From assembly GCF_000250875.1 (NCBI RefSeq), contig NZ_JH604836.1, forward strand, positions 1-53,204: a DNA stretch of 53,204 bases, read 5' to 3'. Position 1 is the stretch's first letter, and each line of letters opens with the position of its first letter. Of this stretch, positions 1 to 10,586 are shown piece after piece. Below the pieces are notes generated by a model. The model was not told the DNA's origin, ran no database searches, and was given only the letters and a program-made list of their open reading frames with translations. The position numbers and the translations under genes are program-made. The stretch is from Sutterella parvirubra YIT 11816. GTDB taxonomy: Bacteria; Pseudomonadota; Gammaproteobacteria; Burkholderiales; Burkholderiaceae_F.

Positions 1-119
1 AGAAAGGGCCCCGGTGAAGAGGTTCCTTTAACGGGTTTGGTGAACGTCGGATCTTTCGAGAGCGCCTCAATCTTCTTACGGATCCCAAGCGCGGTGAGGG
101 GTTGAGCTTTGCGGGGCAT
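1..119 (-). CDS. Probable integrase N-terminus (partial, runs off the left edge)
   Basis: Seen: an open minus-strand frame starts with ATG at 119 and stays open to the window edge, giving 39 residues beginning MPRKAQPLTALGIRKK. In-frame stops lie upstream at 135-137, 165-167, 174-176 and 177-179, so the gene cannot start earlier. No clear ribosome binding site is visible. The gene lies immediately beyond the 3' end of tRNA-Arg and reads away from it, and a cluster of 11-bp repeats sits between them. That is the usual layout of a tyrosine recombinase next to its attachment site. The PLTALGIR stretch is loosely like the start of P4-type integrases, but 39 residues are too few to prove the family. 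The integrase call rests mainly on context; it could be another short protein of a mobile element. Confidence 0.42.
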   Translation of the reverse strand, partial: MPRKAQPLTALGIRKKIEALSKDPTFTKPVKGTSSPGPF

Positions 120-120
120 G

Positions 121-232
121 TTAGTGGACTGACGTTAGAGATTCTTGGGCTGGATCCCAGTCCCCTAACCAGTCTACTAACAAACGTCGGATTTTAGTGG
201 ACTGTATCGGACTTCTCCGGACAGTGCTCTAA
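121..232. repeat. Cluster of five 11-bp repeats (TTAGnGGACTG), possible integrase arm sites
   Basis: Seen: TTAGTGGACTG occurs exactly at 121-131 and 194-204 on the plus strand. On the minus strand TTAGGGGACTG lies at 158-168, TTAGTAGACTG at 170-180, and a weaker TTAGAGCACTG at 222-232. Five copies in 112 bases, in both orientations, between a probable integrase start and a tRNA 3' end suggest arm-type recombinase binding sites. Copy 121-131 abuts the integrase ATG, so it could also repress that gene. The function is inferred. Confidence 0.55.
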
Positions 233-293
233 CCAAAAAATCCTTATCTTTGCTTGACAATCGGACGTTCTCGGACGCCATTGGATTTGAATT

Positions 294-368
294 TGGTCCC
301 CACGACAGGAATCGAACCTGTAACGCGGCCTTCGGAGGGCCGCATGATATCCATTTCACCACGTGGAG
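294..368 (-). tRNA. tRNA-Arg (anticodon CCG)
   Basis: The minus strand folds into a complete 75-nt cloverleaf. The acceptor arms CTCCACG and CGTGGGG pair with one U-G wobble, and the discriminator A is followed by an encoded CCA (294-296). The D arm is GTGA/TCAT. The anticodon stem CGGCC/GGCCG holds the loop CTCCGAA, with anticodon CCG at 333-335 reading the arginine codon CGG. The T arm is ACAGG/CCTGT with loop TTCGATT. The 3' end points at the probable integrase gene, so this tRNA is a likely attachment site for an integrative element. It reads the same way as priA, which ends 25 bases upstream of it. Confidence 0.95.
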
Positions 369-393
369 CGGGATCCCGAATTATACACGGCCC

Positions 394-2403
394 TCAGGCT
401 TCGAGCGGGTCGACTTCCATCGTCCATTCGACCCCCGCGCGGGCGCGCAGACTTTGGCGCCAGCGCGCGAGAAAGGCTTGGAGCGCCGGACGCTCGTCGG
501 CTTCAACGAGAAGCTGCGCGCGCTCGACGTTCATGAGCCGCATCAGGGGCATCGGCACCGGGTCATAGATGCGCACCTCGGGGGGCGCCTCCCGCATGCC
601 GATTTCGACCGCTTCGGTGAGGAAGAACTCGGCCTCCGCCAAGCTCTTCGCCTCGGCGTAGAGCATCGCCTGATGGACGTAGGGCACGGCCATGTTGGCG
701 CGGCGGTCTTCCAACACCGCATCCGCGAAGGCGACGTAGTCCTGGCGCGCCAGGGCCGCAAAGAGCGGATCGTCCTGAAAGCGCGTCTGGATCAGCACCT
801 CGCCCTGCGCGCCCGCGCGCCCCGCGCGCCCCGCCACCTGCATGAGGGTTGCGAAGAGCTGCTCGCGCGCACGCGTCGCCGGGCTCAGCATCTGCGCGTC
901 GGGGTTGAGCACCACGACGAGGCCGACGTTCGCGAAGTCGTGCCCCTTCGCGACCATTTGGGTACCCACAAGAATGTCGACCTCGCCTGCGTGCACGCGC
1001 CGGAAGGCTTCTTCGGCTTCATGGCGCGTCGAGACGCTGTCGCGGTCGATGCGGAGCACCCTGCGGTCAGGGAAGCGCACGGCCAATTCCTCTTCGATCC
1101 GCTCCGTCCCGGTGCCCTTCGGGAGAATGTCCGGGTCGCCGCACTTGGGGCACGCGGGCGGAATCCCGGTCTGCCACCCGCAGTGGTGGCAGACGAGGCG
1201 CTTCGCGCCCTTATGGAAGACCGTGAAGGTGGAGCAGCGCCGACAGGTGCTCACCCAGCCGCAGGAGGGGCAGGAGAGCACCGGGGCGTAGCCGCGGCGG
1301 TTGAGGAAGACGAGCACCTGGCGGCCCGCCTTCAGGGTCGCCTCCATCGCGGCCGCGGCGTCGGGCGTCAAGAGCGTGCGTGCACCCTTCCGGTTGGGGT
1401 TCACGAGCCGGATGGCGGGAAGGGTCGCCTCGGCCGACGCGCGCTTCGTCAGCGTCAAGAGCTTGTAGTCGCCCTTTCGCACCTTCGCCCAGGTTTCGAT
1501 CGAGGGCGTGGCGCTCCCCAGGATCACCGGGCAGCGGTTCTTCCACGCGCGCCAGACGGCGAGGTCGCGCCCGGAGAAGCGCAGACCGTCCCCCGCCTTG
1601 AAGGAGGTGTCGTGCTCCTCGTCGACGATGACGAGGGCAAGCTTCCGAAAGCTCGCGAAGATCGACATGCGCGTGCCGACCAAGACGCGCGCCCGGCCCT
1701 CATGGACCGCAAGCCACGAGCGGGCGCGCTCGCCGTCCGGAAAGTCCGAGTGCATCGCGACGACGAGCTCGTCGGGAAAGCGTGCGCGCACGCGCGCCTC
1801 CAACTGCGGCGTCAGGTTGATTTCCGGGACCATGAGGAGCACCTGCGCCTCGGGGTCCCGCACGAGCGTCTCTTCGATGAGGTGCAGGTACACCTCGGTC
1901 TTGCCCGAGCCCGTCACGCCGAAGAGCACCCAGGGGACGTAGCCCCCGGAGGCGAGCACCTGACGGCAGGCTTCGGCCTGCTCGTCGTTGAGTTGGGGAC
2001 GCGGCCCGGGCTCCCCGCCTGCCGGACCGATCGCGCGGGCCTTTTTGAGCCAGGACTCGTGCCGCACGCCCGGCGCCCGGCGCATGAAGAGCGGGAGCGC
2101 CGGCACGGCGCTCTCGCCCCAGCCGCGCTGGTAGTAGAGCGCCGCAAAGCGCGTCAGCGCCAACCATTCGGCATGAAGCGGAATCGTGTCGGAAAGGACC
2201 GCCGCGACGCGGCGCAGCTTCTTCGCGGGCACCTCCGTCACGGGCGAGAGTCCCGTGACGATGCCCGGAACCTTTCGCGTGCCGAGCGGCACGATCACGC
2301 GGTCGCCCGGTGCGAGCAGCATCCCTTCGGGGACGCGGTAGTCGAGGGCGCCGAGTCCCGGCGCGTCCACGATCACCGCCGCAAATTGTTCCGCTTCAGC
2401 CAT
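394..2403 (-). CDS. priA: Primosomal protein N' (replication restart helicase PriA)
   Basis: 669 residues, close to the usual PriA length but somewhat short (E. coli about 730). PriA is a 3'-5' superfamily 2 DNA helicase that recognises abandoned forks and reloads the replisome. Seen: an N-terminal DNA-binding region (1-105), Walker A GVTGSGKT at 162-169, the DEEHD box at 261-265 and GSATPS at 296-301. Eight cysteines that bind zinc follow, at about 378, 381, 387, 390, 405, 408, 418 and 421, then the helicase C-lobe with QVAGRAGRAG. The ATG is preceded by AAGGAGAGG, a strong ribosome binding site. It lies just upstream of tRNA-Arg on the same strand. A perfect DnaA box lies about 90 bases upstream of the start. 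Confidence 0.97.
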   Translation of the reverse strand: MAEAEQFAAVIVDAPGLGALDYRVPEGMLLAPGDRVIVPLGTRKVPGIVTGLSPVTEVPAKKLRRVAAVLSDTIPLHAEWLALTRFAALYYQRGWGESAVPALPLFMRRAPGVRHESWLKKARAIGPAGGEPGPRPQLNDEQAEACRQVLASGGYVPWVLFGVTGSGKTEVYLHLIEETLVRDPEAQVLLMVPEINLTPQLEARVRARFPDELVVAMHSDFPDGERARSWLAVHEGRARVLVGTRMSIFASFRKLALVIVDEEHDTSFKAGDGLRFSGRDLAVWRAWKNRCPVILGSATPSIETWAKVRKGDYKLLTLTKRASAEATLPAIRLVNPNRKGARTLLTPDAAAAMEATLKAGRQVLVFLNRRGYAPVLSCPSCGWVSTCRRCSTFTVFHKGAKRLVCHHCGWQTGIPPACPKCGDPDILPKGTGTERIEEELAVRFPDRRVLRIDRDSVSTRHEAEEAFRRVHAGEVDILVGTQMVAKGHDFANVGLVVVLNPDAQMLSPATRAREQLFATLMQVAGRAGRAGAQGEVLIQTRFQDDPLFAALARQDYVAFADAVLEDRRANMAVPYVHQAMLYAEAKSLAEAEFFLTEAVEIGMREAPPEVRIYDPVPMPLMRLMNVERAQLLVEADERPALQAFLARWRQSLRARAGVEWTMEVDPLEA

Positions 2404-2491
2404 GGGTTCGATCCTCTCCTTGATGCGAGAACACTAACGCAATCCGGGCTTTCGCGTTGGGGCATGGGCGAAAAGACCTTGTTTGAAAACC

Positions 2492-2512
2492 TGTGGATAA
2501 CTATGTGGATTT
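2492..2512 (-). promoter_or_regulatory. DnaA box pair upstream of priA
   Basis: The minus strand carries a perfect consensus DnaA box TTATCCACA at 2492-2500 and a weaker one, AAATCCACA, at 2504-2512. They lie in the priA-hemE intergenic region (2404-2700, 297 bases, no gene seen), about 90 bases upstream of the priA start. A role in controlling priA, or in titrating DnaA, is inferred. Confidence 0.5.
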
Positions 2513-2611
2513 CTGCCTTTGCACGCTTCCCCCTACCCTATCCACCCCATGTCAAAGAGCGCGAACTAAGCACCTACACACGATAGGTTCAACCGTCCTT
2601 CAGTCAATTCG

Positions 2612-2652
2612 GAGAAAAACGAAAACCCCAGGCATTGACACCCGGGGTTTCT
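2612..2652 (-). terminator. Rho-independent terminator downstream of hemE
   Basis: On the minus strand a GAAACCCC...GGGGTTTTC stem (about 2622-2652) is followed by a T-rich run (GTTTTTC, about 2614-2620). It lies about 50 bases past the hemE stop and would end hemE transcription before priA. Confidence 0.75.
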
Positions 2653-2657
2653 CAGGC

Positions 2658-2689
2658 TTGTGCACAAGAGTAGGCGCTCTTGTGTACAA
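2658..2689. repeat. 13-bp inverted repeat directly after hemE
   Basis: TTGTGCACAAGAG (2658-2670) is mirrored by CTCTTGTGTACAA (2677-2689) with one mismatch and a 6-base loop. The left arm is itself nearly palindromic (CTTGTGCACAAG). It lies between the hemE stop and the terminator. It has no T-run of its own, so it may be an mRNA 3'-end stabilising stem or a protein-binding palindrome. Confidence 0.5.
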
Positions 2690-2700
2690 CTTCAGGCCGG

Positions 2701-3765
2701 TCAGTGATGACGGCGGCTGTAGCTGTGCACTTCGTCGACGAGAATCCGGACGTTCTCGACCGGCGTGAACTGGTTGATGCCGTGGCCCAAATTGAAGACG
2801 TGGCCGCCCGCGCCCACTTCACCGTAGGCGTCGAGCACGCGGCGGGCTTCGCGGCGGATCGTCTCTTCGTCGCCGAAGAGCACGAACGGGTCGAGGTTGC
2901 CCTGGAGCGCGACGCGGTCGCCCACGACGCTCCTCGCGCGCGTGAGGTTCACCGACCAGTCGAGGCCCACGGCGTCGCAGCCGATCGAGGCGATGTCGGC
3001 GATCCATTCGCCGCCGCCCTTCGTGAAGACGATCGAGGGCACCTTGGCGCCGTCGTTTTCGCGGATGAGCTTTTCGACGACCTTCTTCGTGTAGGCGAGC
3101 GAGAACGTCTGGAAGTCGCCGTCGGCGAGCATGCCGCCCCACGTGTCGAAGATCTGCACGGCCTGCGCGCCCGCCTTGATCTGGGCGTTGAGGTAGAGCG
3201 CGACCGCTTCGGCGTTCACTTCGAGAATGCGGTGGAAGAGGTCCGGGCGGCGGTACATCATCGTCTTCACGGTGCGGAAGTCGCGCGAGCCGCGGCCTTC
3301 GACCATGTAGCAGGCGAGCGTGAAGGGCGAACCCGAGAAGCCGATCAGGGGCACGCGATTGTTGAGCGCCTTGCGGATGCTCGAGACGGCATCCATGACG
3401 TACTTGAGTTCGACGTTGGGGTCCGGGGCCGCCAACTGCGCGACCGCGGCTTCGTCCTGGACGGGCTTCGCGAAGACGGGACCTTCGCCCTGCACGAAGG
3501 AGAGGCCGAGGCCCATGGCGTCCGGCACCGTCAGGATGTCGGAGAAGAGAATGGCCGCGTCGAGACCGTAGCGGTCGATCGGCTGGAGCGTCACCTCGGT
3601 GGCGTAGTCGGGGTTCTGCGCGAGACCCATGAAGCTCCCCGCGCGCGCGCGGGTTTCGCAGTACTCAGGCAGGTAGCGGCCGGCCTGGCGCATGAGCCAG
3701 AGCGGCGTAAAATCGGTCTTCTCCCGGCAAAGCGCACGCAAAAAGGCGTCGTTGGTCGGTTTCAT
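2701..3765 (-). CDS. hemE: Uroporphyrinogen decarboxylase
   Basis: 354 residues from the ATG at 3765 (an in-frame TTG lies two codons upstream, but the ATG has the better spacing from GGGAGA). HemE removes four carboxyl groups from uroporphyrinogen III to give coproporphyrinogen III in haem synthesis, in the cytoplasm. Seen: the family signature [15 protein letters not shown] near residue 23, [12 protein letters not shown] holding the essential aspartate, [16 protein letters not shown], and QIFDTWGG. The length is normal for the family. It is divergently transcribed from the DUF167 gene with only 35 bases between starts, and is followed by an inverted repeat and a terminator. Haem synthesis fits cytochrome-based respiration. 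Confidence 0.97.
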   Translation of the reverse strand: MKPTNDAFLRALCREKTDFTPLWLMRQAGRYLPEYCETRARAGSFMGLAQNPDYATEVTLQPIDRYGLDAAILFSDILTVPDAMGLGLSFVQGEGPVFAKPVQDEAAVAQLAAPDPNVELKYVMDAVSSIRKALNNRVPLIGFSGSPFTLACYMVEGRGSRDFRTVKTMMYRRPDLFHRILEVNAEAVALYLNAQIKAGAQAVQIFDTWGGMLADGDFQTFSLAYTKKVVEKLIRENDGAKVPSIVFTKGGGEWIADIASIGCDAVGLDWSVNLTRARSVVGDRVALQGNLDPFVLFGDEETIRREARRVLDAYGEVGAGGHVFNLGHGINQFTPVENVRILVDEVHSYSRRHH

Positions 3766-3800
3766 TCTCAAGGGTCTCCCAAAACCGAGCCGTAGCTCGT

Positions 3801-4130
3801 ATGTCGTCAGTTGAATTGTTTTCCGCGGCCGACCGCTGGTGCGTCGCCTCGAAGGCGGGCGTCACCGTGGCGCTGCACGTGCAGCCCGGCGCGAAGCGCA
3901 GCCGCGTGGTGGGCGAGCACGGCGAGCGGCTCAAAGTCGCCCTGCAGGCGCCTCCCGTCGACGGGAAGGCCAATCAGGCGCTCGTCAAGTTCCTCGCGGG
4001 CGTCGCCGGCGTTCCGAAGAGCGCCGTCGAGCTCATCGCGGGCGAGACGAGCAGAGAAAAGCGGCTCGAAATCCGGGGCGTCGAACGCGCCGGACTTCTC
4101 GCCGCTCTCGCCGAAGCGCAGAACGCCTGA
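3801..4130 (+). CDS. DUF167 family protein (YggU-like)
   Basis: 109 residues. It contains the family core, with [19 protein letters not shown] (about 20-38), then [16 protein letters not shown] and the C-terminal stretch [11 protein letters not shown]. These match the DUF167/YggU family, small alpha/beta proteins without an established function. Family members often sit beside yggT or proC; here the neighbours are hemE (divergent, 35 bases away) and a universal stress gene (convergent, 6 bases between stops). No catalytic residues can be assigned. Confidence 0.88.
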   Translation: MSSVELFSAADRWCVASKAGVTVALHVQPGAKRSRVVGEHGERLKVALQAPPVDGKANQALVKFLAGVAGVPKSAVELIAGETSREKRLEIRGVERAGLLAALAEAQNA

Positions 4131-4136
4131 GGGCGC

Positions 4137-4538
4137 TCAGCGCACGACCAGCACGGGGCGGTCGGCCTGATGGAGCACCTTCTGGGTTTCGCTCCCCAGG
4201 AGGAACGAACCGATGCTCCCGAGACCGCGGCTCGCCATCACGATGTAGCTCACGTCGTGACGGTCCGCGCACTCCAGAATCGCCTTCCAGACGGCGTCGG
4301 AATGCTCGGCCACCACTTCGCACTCGACGCCCGCTTCCTCAGCCTTGCGGGAGATGGCGGCGAGACGGTCGCGCACGGCCTCATCCTCGGCCTGAAAGCC
4401 CGCAGCGGGCGGCGGCGCGAGCACGGCGGTGACGCCGATCAGCTTGGCGCCCAACGCCTTCGACAACGCGACAGCGCTCTCCACAGCCTTGTCGCTCAAA
4501 TTAGACCCGTCCGTCGTTACGAGCACCTTAACAGTCAT
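4137..4538 (-). CDS. Universal stress protein (UspA family)
   Basis: 133 residues from the ATG at 4538, chosen because GGAG lies seven bases upstream; an in-frame ATG four codons earlier has no such site. A single Usp domain is seen: the N-terminal strand VKVLVTTDGS, the central VSYIVMASRGLG, and the nucleotide-binding pattern A-x2-G-x9-GS near residues 107-120, where the first glycine of G-x2-G-x9-GS is alanine. It ends PVLVVR as is typical. Usp proteins accumulate in growth arrest and many bind ATP; the exact role here is unknown. It stands alone between the DUF167 gene and the atp operon terminator. Confidence 0.93.
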   Translation of the reverse strand: MTVKVLVTTDGSNLSDKAVESAVALSKALGAKLIGVTAVLAPPPAAGFQAEDEAVRDRLAAISRKAEEAGVECEVVAEHSDAVWKAILECADRHDVSYIVMASRGLGSIGSFLLGSETQKVLHQADRPVLVVR

Positions 4539-4681
4539 TCCGAACTCCATGAAACGCCCGGCATTCCGGGGCGGATGGTGCTTCTCCCCATGCCGGGAAA
4601 AGCTTCACGCGCGGCCTCCGGATAACCGGGAGGCGCGCCTCACATAATGGAATCCTAGCGCGAAACGAACCGGAGCGCTCC

Positions 4682-4726
4682 AAAACGAACGAGGCGCCCT
4701 TCCCTTTCGGGGAAGAACGCCTCGTC
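4682..4726 (-). terminator. Terminator of the atp operon
   Basis: Minus strand: GACGAGGCG pairs with CGCCTCGTT around an inner GGGGAA/TTCCC helix, followed by the T-rich CGTTTTG. It lies 25-70 bases after the atpC stop and closes the ATP synthase operon. Confidence 0.75.
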
Positions 4727-4752
4727 GGTCGTAGGGCTGCGGACGACGCCGA

Positions 4753-5172
4753 TCAGCGCGTCTGCTGACGAATCTTCTTGATCGCCTGAAGCTCGGCGGC
4801 CAGGGCGGCCATTTCGGCTTCGATCTTCGCGATCGCGAGTTCGCCCGTCGCGTTCTGGCGCGCGGCGCGGGCTTCCTCCAACGCCTTCTGAGCCTTGGCC
4901 TCGTCGAGGTCCTGGCTGCGGATGGCGGTGTCGGCAAGCACGGTCACCACGTCGGGCTGAACTTCAAGCACGCCACCCGCCACGAACACCTGTTCGACTT
5001 CCTTGTTCGGCAGATGAATGCGCACGAACCCGGGGCGAATGAGGGTGATCAGGGGAAGATGGCCGGGCAGGATGCCCAGTTCGCCAGACTTGCCCGGAAG
5101 CGACACGAGCTCGGCATCAACGGAGAGGATGTTCTCCTCCGCGCTGACGACGTCGACTTTGATGGTAGCCAT
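4753..5172 (-). CDS. atpC: F1Fo ATP synthase epsilon subunit
   Basis: 139 residues, normal length. The N-terminal beta-sandwich (about 1-85) is recognisable by [19 protein letters not shown], and is followed by a two-helix C-terminal domain rich in Ala, Glu and Lys (about 90-135) which in other bacteria can rise and inhibit rotation. Epsilon belongs to the F1 central stalk with gamma and contacts the c ring. It is the last gene of the operon, 74 bases after atpD and just before the terminator. Confidence 0.96.
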   Translation of the reverse strand: MATIKVDVVSAEENILSVDAELVSLPGKSGELGILPGHLPLITLIRPGFVRIHLPNKEVEQVFVAGGVLEVQPDVVTVLADTAIRSQDLDEAKAQKALEEARAARQNATGELAIAKIEAEMAALAAELQAIKKIRQQTR

Positions 5173-5246
5173 TAGAGTTGCTCCGTTTGGTCAGGCTCCG
5201 GAAACCCGGCTCCGTACCGAGGGCGCGGGGCCGGATCGGTCCGGTG

Positions 5247-6659
<1,413 letters not shown>

Positions 6660-6681
6660 TTAGTATTCGTAACTTTTTCCA

Positions 6682-7566
6682 TTAAGACACGGCAGCGGCA
6701 CCACCGACGATTTCGGTGATTTCCTTCGTAATGCCGGCCTGACGGGTCTTGTTGTAGACGAGTTGCAGTTCGCCGATGAGCTTCTTGGCGTTGTCCGAGG
6801 CCGCCTTCATGGCAACCATACGGGCGCTCTGCTCAGAGGCCATGTTTTCCGCAACTGCCTGATAAATCAGGGCTTCGACGTAGCGCTTCAGAAGCTCGTC
6901 GAGGACGGTCTGGGCGTTGGGCTCGTAGAGATAGTCCCACGAGTACCCGCTCTTCGTCTCGGTTTCGGCGGCGCCGAAACGGTCCGCCGTGAGCGGAAGC
7001 AGCTGCTCGATGACGGGCTGCTGCTTCATCGCGTTGACGAAGCGCGAATAGGCCAGATGCACGGAGTCCACCTTCCCTTCCATGAACGCCTTGATCTGCA
7101 CCGTGATGGCGCCGATCAGGTTGTCGAGGTTGGGATGGTCGCCAAGCTGAACGACCTGGCTGACCACCGGCACGTTGAGGCGCGTCAGGAAGCCGAGACC
7201 CTTGTTCCCGATCGCCGTGGCGTCGATGGCGACGCCTTCGGCGTTCCAGTCCTTGATTCGCTGAAGAACCAAGCGCTGGATGTTGGTGTTCAAGGGGCCG
7301 GCGAGGCCCTTGTCGGTCGTGACCATGATGAGGCCGACCTTGTTCGCACCTTCGTGCTTGGCGAGGAACGGATGCTTGTACTCGGTGTTCGCTTCCGCGA
7401 GGTTCGAGCAGATCACACGGATCTTGTCGCCGTACGGGCGAGCGGCAAACATCCGGTCCTGCGCCTTGCGCATCTTCGAGGCCGCAACCATTTCCATCGC
7501 CTTGGTGATCTTGCGCGTGTTCTGCACGCTCTTGATCTTTCCGCGAATTTCCTTAGTACTGGGCAT
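6682..7566 (-). CDS. atpG: F1Fo ATP synthase gamma subunit
   Basis: 294 residues, standard length. Gamma is the rotating central shaft of F1. Seen: the N-terminal coiled-coil helix with the conserved start [22 protein letters not shown], and the C-terminal helix with [20 protein letters not shown] and [20 protein letters not shown], which form the asymmetric shaft; between them is the globular Rossmann-like domain ([15 protein letters not shown]). The start ATG follows AGAGGACC. It lies between atpA and atpD with short spacers. Confidence 0.98.
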   Translation of the reverse strand: MPSTKEIRGKIKSVQNTRKITKAMEMVAASKMRKAQDRMFAARPYGDKIRVICSNLAEANTEYKHPFLAKHEGANKVGLIMVTTDKGLAGPLNTNIQRLVLQRIKDWNAEGVAIDATAIGNKGLGFLTRLNVPVVSQVVQLGDHPNLDNLIGAITVQIKAFMEGKVDSVHLAYSRFVNAMKQQPVIEQLLPLTADRFGAAETETKSGYSWDYLYEPNAQTVLDELLKRYVEALIYQAVAENMASEQSARMVAMKAASDNAKKLIGELQLVYNKTRQAGITKEITEIVGGAAAVS

Positions 7567-7595
7567 GGGTTTGGGTCCTCTAGGATCAGTCTGGC

Positions 7596-9137
7596 TTAGT
7601 AGGCGCCGCTCTTCTTGAATTCGTCGATGGCGGCCTTGAGCTTGGCCTCGTCTTCCTTGACGAGTTCCTTCTTGGCTTCGATCGACTCAACAAGATCAGC
7701 GTGATGCGTCTTGAGGTACTCACGCATGCCGCGTTCGACGCGCAGAGCGTCGGCCACGGTCACGTCGTCGTACGCGCCGCAGTTGACGGCGTAGAGCACG
7801 AGCGCTTCTTCCCAAACCTGGAGCGGCTGGTACTGAGGCTGCTTCATGAGTTCGGTCACGACGCGGCCGCGTTCGAGCTGCTTGCGCGTGACGTCGTCGA
7901 GGTCGGAGGCGAACTGCGCGAAGGCCGCGAGTTCACGGTACTGCGCGAGCGCGAGACGCACGCCGCCGCCCAACTTCTTGATGATCTTCGTCTGGGCCGC
8001 ACCACCGACGCGGGAAACCGAAATACCCGGGTTGATGGCGGGACGGATACCAGCGTTGAAGAGGTCGGTTTCAAGGAAGATCTGGCCGTCGGTAATGGAA
8101 ATGACGTTCGTCGGAACGAACGCGGTCACGTCGCCGGCCTGGGTTTCAATGATCGGCAGAGCCGTCATCGAACCCGTCTTGCCCTTGACGGCGCCCTTGG
8201 TGAAGCGCTCGACGTAGGCGGGGTTCACGCGCGCGGCACGTTCGAGGAGGCGCGAGTGGAGGTAGAAGACGTCGCCCGGATAGGCTTCACGTCCCGGCGG
8301 ACGGCGAAGCAGCAGCGAGATCTGGCGGTAGGCCCAGGCCTGCTTCGTCAAGTCGTCGTAGACGATGAGGGAGTCTTCACCGCGGTCGCGGAAGTATTCG
8401 CCCATGGTCGCACCGGCGTACGGGGCGATGTACTGCATGGCGGCGGATTCCGAGGCCGTGGCGGCCACGACGATCGTGTATTCCATGGCGCCGCTTTCTT
8501 CAAGCTTGCGCACGACGTTGGCGATCGTGGAGGCCTTCTGACCGATCGCGACGTACACGCAGATCAGGTCCTTGCCCTTCTGGTTGATGATCGTGTCGAT
8601 GGCGACGGCGGTCTTGCCCGTCTGACGGTCACCGATGATGAGTTCGCGCTGGCCGCGGCCGACGGGAACCATCGAGTCGATGGACTTCAGACCGGTCTGC
8701 ACCGGCTGCGAAACGGACTGACGGTCGATGACGCCCGGGGCGACCTTTTCGACGACGTCGAATTCCTTCGCTTCAACGGGGCCCTTGCCGTCGATCGGCT
8801 GGCCGAGCGCGTTCACGACGCGGCCGATGAGTTCGCGGCCGACGGGAACGGAAAGGATGCGGCCGGTCGTCTTGACCGTGTCGCCTTCCGAGATGTGCTC
8901 GTATTCACCGAGAATCACGGCGCCGACGGAGTCGCGTTCGAGGTTGAGCGCGAGGCCGTAGGTGTTGTTGGGGAACTCCAACATTTCGCCCTGCATCACG
9001 TCGTGCAGACCGTGAACACGGCAGATACCGTCGGTCACGGAGACCACGGTACCCTGGGTGCGAAGATCAGCGGAAACGCCGAGGCCTTCGATACGCTTCT
9101 TCAGCAGTTCGCTGATTTCACTGGGATTGAGTTGCAT
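7596..9137 (-). CDS. atpA: F1Fo ATP synthase alpha subunit
   Basis: 513 residues, standard length. Alpha alternates with beta in the F1 head and binds nucleotide without turning it over. Seen: the N-terminal [13 protein letters not shown], Walker [10 protein letters not shown] near residue 169-177, the [20 protein letters not shown] signature with the arginine finger region downstream ([14 protein letters not shown]), and a helical C-terminal domain. It follows atpH by 19 bases and precedes atpG by 29. Confidence 0.98.
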   Translation of the reverse strand: MQLNPSEISELLKKRIEGLGVSADLRTQGTVVSVTDGICRVHGLHDVMQGEMLEFPNNTYGLALNLERDSVGAVILGEYEHISEGDTVKTTGRILSVPVGRELIGRVVNALGQPIDGKGPVEAKEFDVVEKVAPGVIDRQSVSQPVQTGLKSIDSMVPVGRGQRELIIGDRQTGKTAVAIDTIINQKGKDLICVYVAIGQKASTIANVVRKLEESGAMEYTIVVAATASESAAMQYIAPYAGATMGEYFRDRGEDSLIVYDDLTKQAWAYRQISLLLRRPPGREAYPGDVFYLHSRLLERAARVNPAYVERFTKGAVKGKTGSMTALPIIETQAGDVTAFVPTNVISITDGQIFLETDLFNAGIRPAINPGISVSRVGGAAQTKIIKKLGGGVRLALAQYRELAAFAQFASDLDDVTRKQLERGRVVTELMKQPQYQPLQVWEEALVLYAVNCGAYDDVTVADALRVERGMREYLKTHHADLVESIEAKKELVKEDEAKLKAAIDEFKKSGAY

Positions 9138-9156
9138 CTTACAGCTCCGAATTTTT

Positions 9157-9708
9157 TTAGGCGGTGAGCGTCGTCTTCATCTGGGCGAGACGGGCGCGAA
9201 CGGACGCGTCAAGAACCTGGTCACCGACGCGCACGCAGACGCCGCCGATGAGCTCGGGGTTGACGGTCACGACCGGGTGAAGGGTCACGCCGGGAAACTT
9301 CTTCGCGAGCGCGTTGAGCAGACCGTCGATGTCGGCCTGGCTCAATTCGAACGCCGTCTCGATATGGGCGTCGGCGACACCATCGGACAAATTCTTGAGT
9401 TCACGAAACTGACGGGCGATCTCCGGCACAGCTTCCAGACGACCGTTTTCGACGACCACACGCAGGAGATTGGCGACTTCCTGGGGAAGATCCTTGCCGA
9501 CGACGCCGGCGATCAGGTCGAAGAGTTGATCATCGGTCAGCTTGGGGTCGCCAACCAGCAGGGCCAGCTGCGGGTCCGCAACCGTGCGCTCAAGAGCGTC
9601 GACGGCTTCGACCGCACGGGCCAGGTCCTCAGCGCCGGCATTACGCTCGCGGAGAGCCTGATTCAGGCCCTGAGCGTAGGGGCGCGCAATCGTCGAAAGT
9701 TCAGCCAT
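9157..9708 (-). CDS. atpH: F1Fo ATP synthase delta subunit
   Basis: 183 residues, close to the family's usual 177-180. Delta sits on top of F1 and ties it to the b-subunit peripheral stalk. Seen: an all-helical N-terminal half ([15 protein letters not shown] near residue 5, typical of the family) and the C-terminal motif with [21 protein letters not shown], which matches the conserved end of delta. Only two bases separate it from atpF, so the two are likely translationally coupled. Confidence 0.97.
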   Translation of the reverse strand: MAELSTIARPYAQGLNQALRERNAGAEDLARAVEAVDALERTVADPQLALLVGDPKLTDDQLFDLIAGVVGKDLPQEVANLLRVVVENGRLEAVPEIARQFRELKNLSDGVADAHIETAFELSQADIDGLLNALAKKFPGVTLHPVVTVNPELIGGVCVRVGDQVLDASVRARLAQMKTTLTA

Positions 9709-9710
9709 AG

Positions 9711-10181
9711 TTAGAGCTTCGCCTTCAATTGTTCAAGCAACTGGGCGTGAACCGTCTTGTCCACTTCGCGAGCGAGGATCTGCTCGGCCCCGGCAACGGC
9801 CAGCGCGGCGACTTCGCCGCGGAGCTGTTCGCGGGCACGCTGCATTTCCTGAGCGGCCTCAGCCTTGGCGGCTTCAATGATTCGGTCGGCTTCAACCTGG
9901 GCCTGAGCCTTGGCGGCATCGATCACCGCCTGGGCGCGCTTTTCACCGTCAGAGACGAGCGAGGTGGCGCGGCCGCGGGCCTCGGCTTCGATGGCCTTGC
10001 TCTGCTCGGCCGCCACGGCAAGAGCCTTTTCGCCCTTGTTGGCGGCGGCGAGGCCGTCCGCAATCTTCTTTTGCCGCTCTTCAATCGCGTTGATCAACGG
10101 CGGCCAGATGTACTTCATGGTGATCCAGGCACCAAGGAAGAACACGACCATCTGTACAAACAGAGAGGCATTAATGTTCAT
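9711..10181 (-). CDS. atpF: F1Fo ATP synthase b subunit
   Basis: 156 residues, standard length. One N-terminal membrane helix (about 8-27, [20 protein letters not shown]) is followed by a long charged, alanine-rich helix (30-140) that forms the b dimer of the peripheral stalk. The membrane part touches subunit a and the far end binds delta. It starts 95 bases after atpE, the longest gap inside the operon, which holds a stem-loop. Confidence 0.97.
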   Translation of the reverse strand: MNINASLFVQMVVFFLGAWITMKYIWPPLINAIEERQKKIADGLAAANKGEKALAVAAEQSKAIEAEARGRATSLVSDGEKRAQAVIDAAKAQAQVEADRIIEAAKAEAAQEMQRAREQLRGEVAALAVAGAEQILAREVDKTVHAQLLEQLKAKL

Positions 10182-10197
10182 TGTTGAACCCCGTTAT

Positions 10198-10235
10198 GTC
10201 AGCCGCGCCGGGAATGGGATGTGGGCGCAGCTGAC
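10198..10235 (-). other. Stem-loop in the atpE-atpF spacer
   Basis: GTCAGCCGCGC (10198-10208) can pair with GCGCAGCTGAC (10225-10235) with one mismatch around a 16-base loop. The minus-strand RNA has no T-run after it, so it is not a standard terminator. It lies just after atpE, whose product is needed in about ten copies; stabilising the upstream mRNA or partial attenuation is inferred. Confidence 0.35.
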
Positions 10236-10276
10236 GGCGTCATTAAAAGAAAAGACGTTTGCTTGCGACGGCTGAA

Positions 10277-10579
<303 letters not shown>

Positions 10580-10586
10580 CTATCTG

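Noticed and set aside
250..2586. A long plus-strand frame across tRNA-Arg and priA
   Set aside because: It covers the tRNA and the opposite strand of priA, with no recognisable domain.
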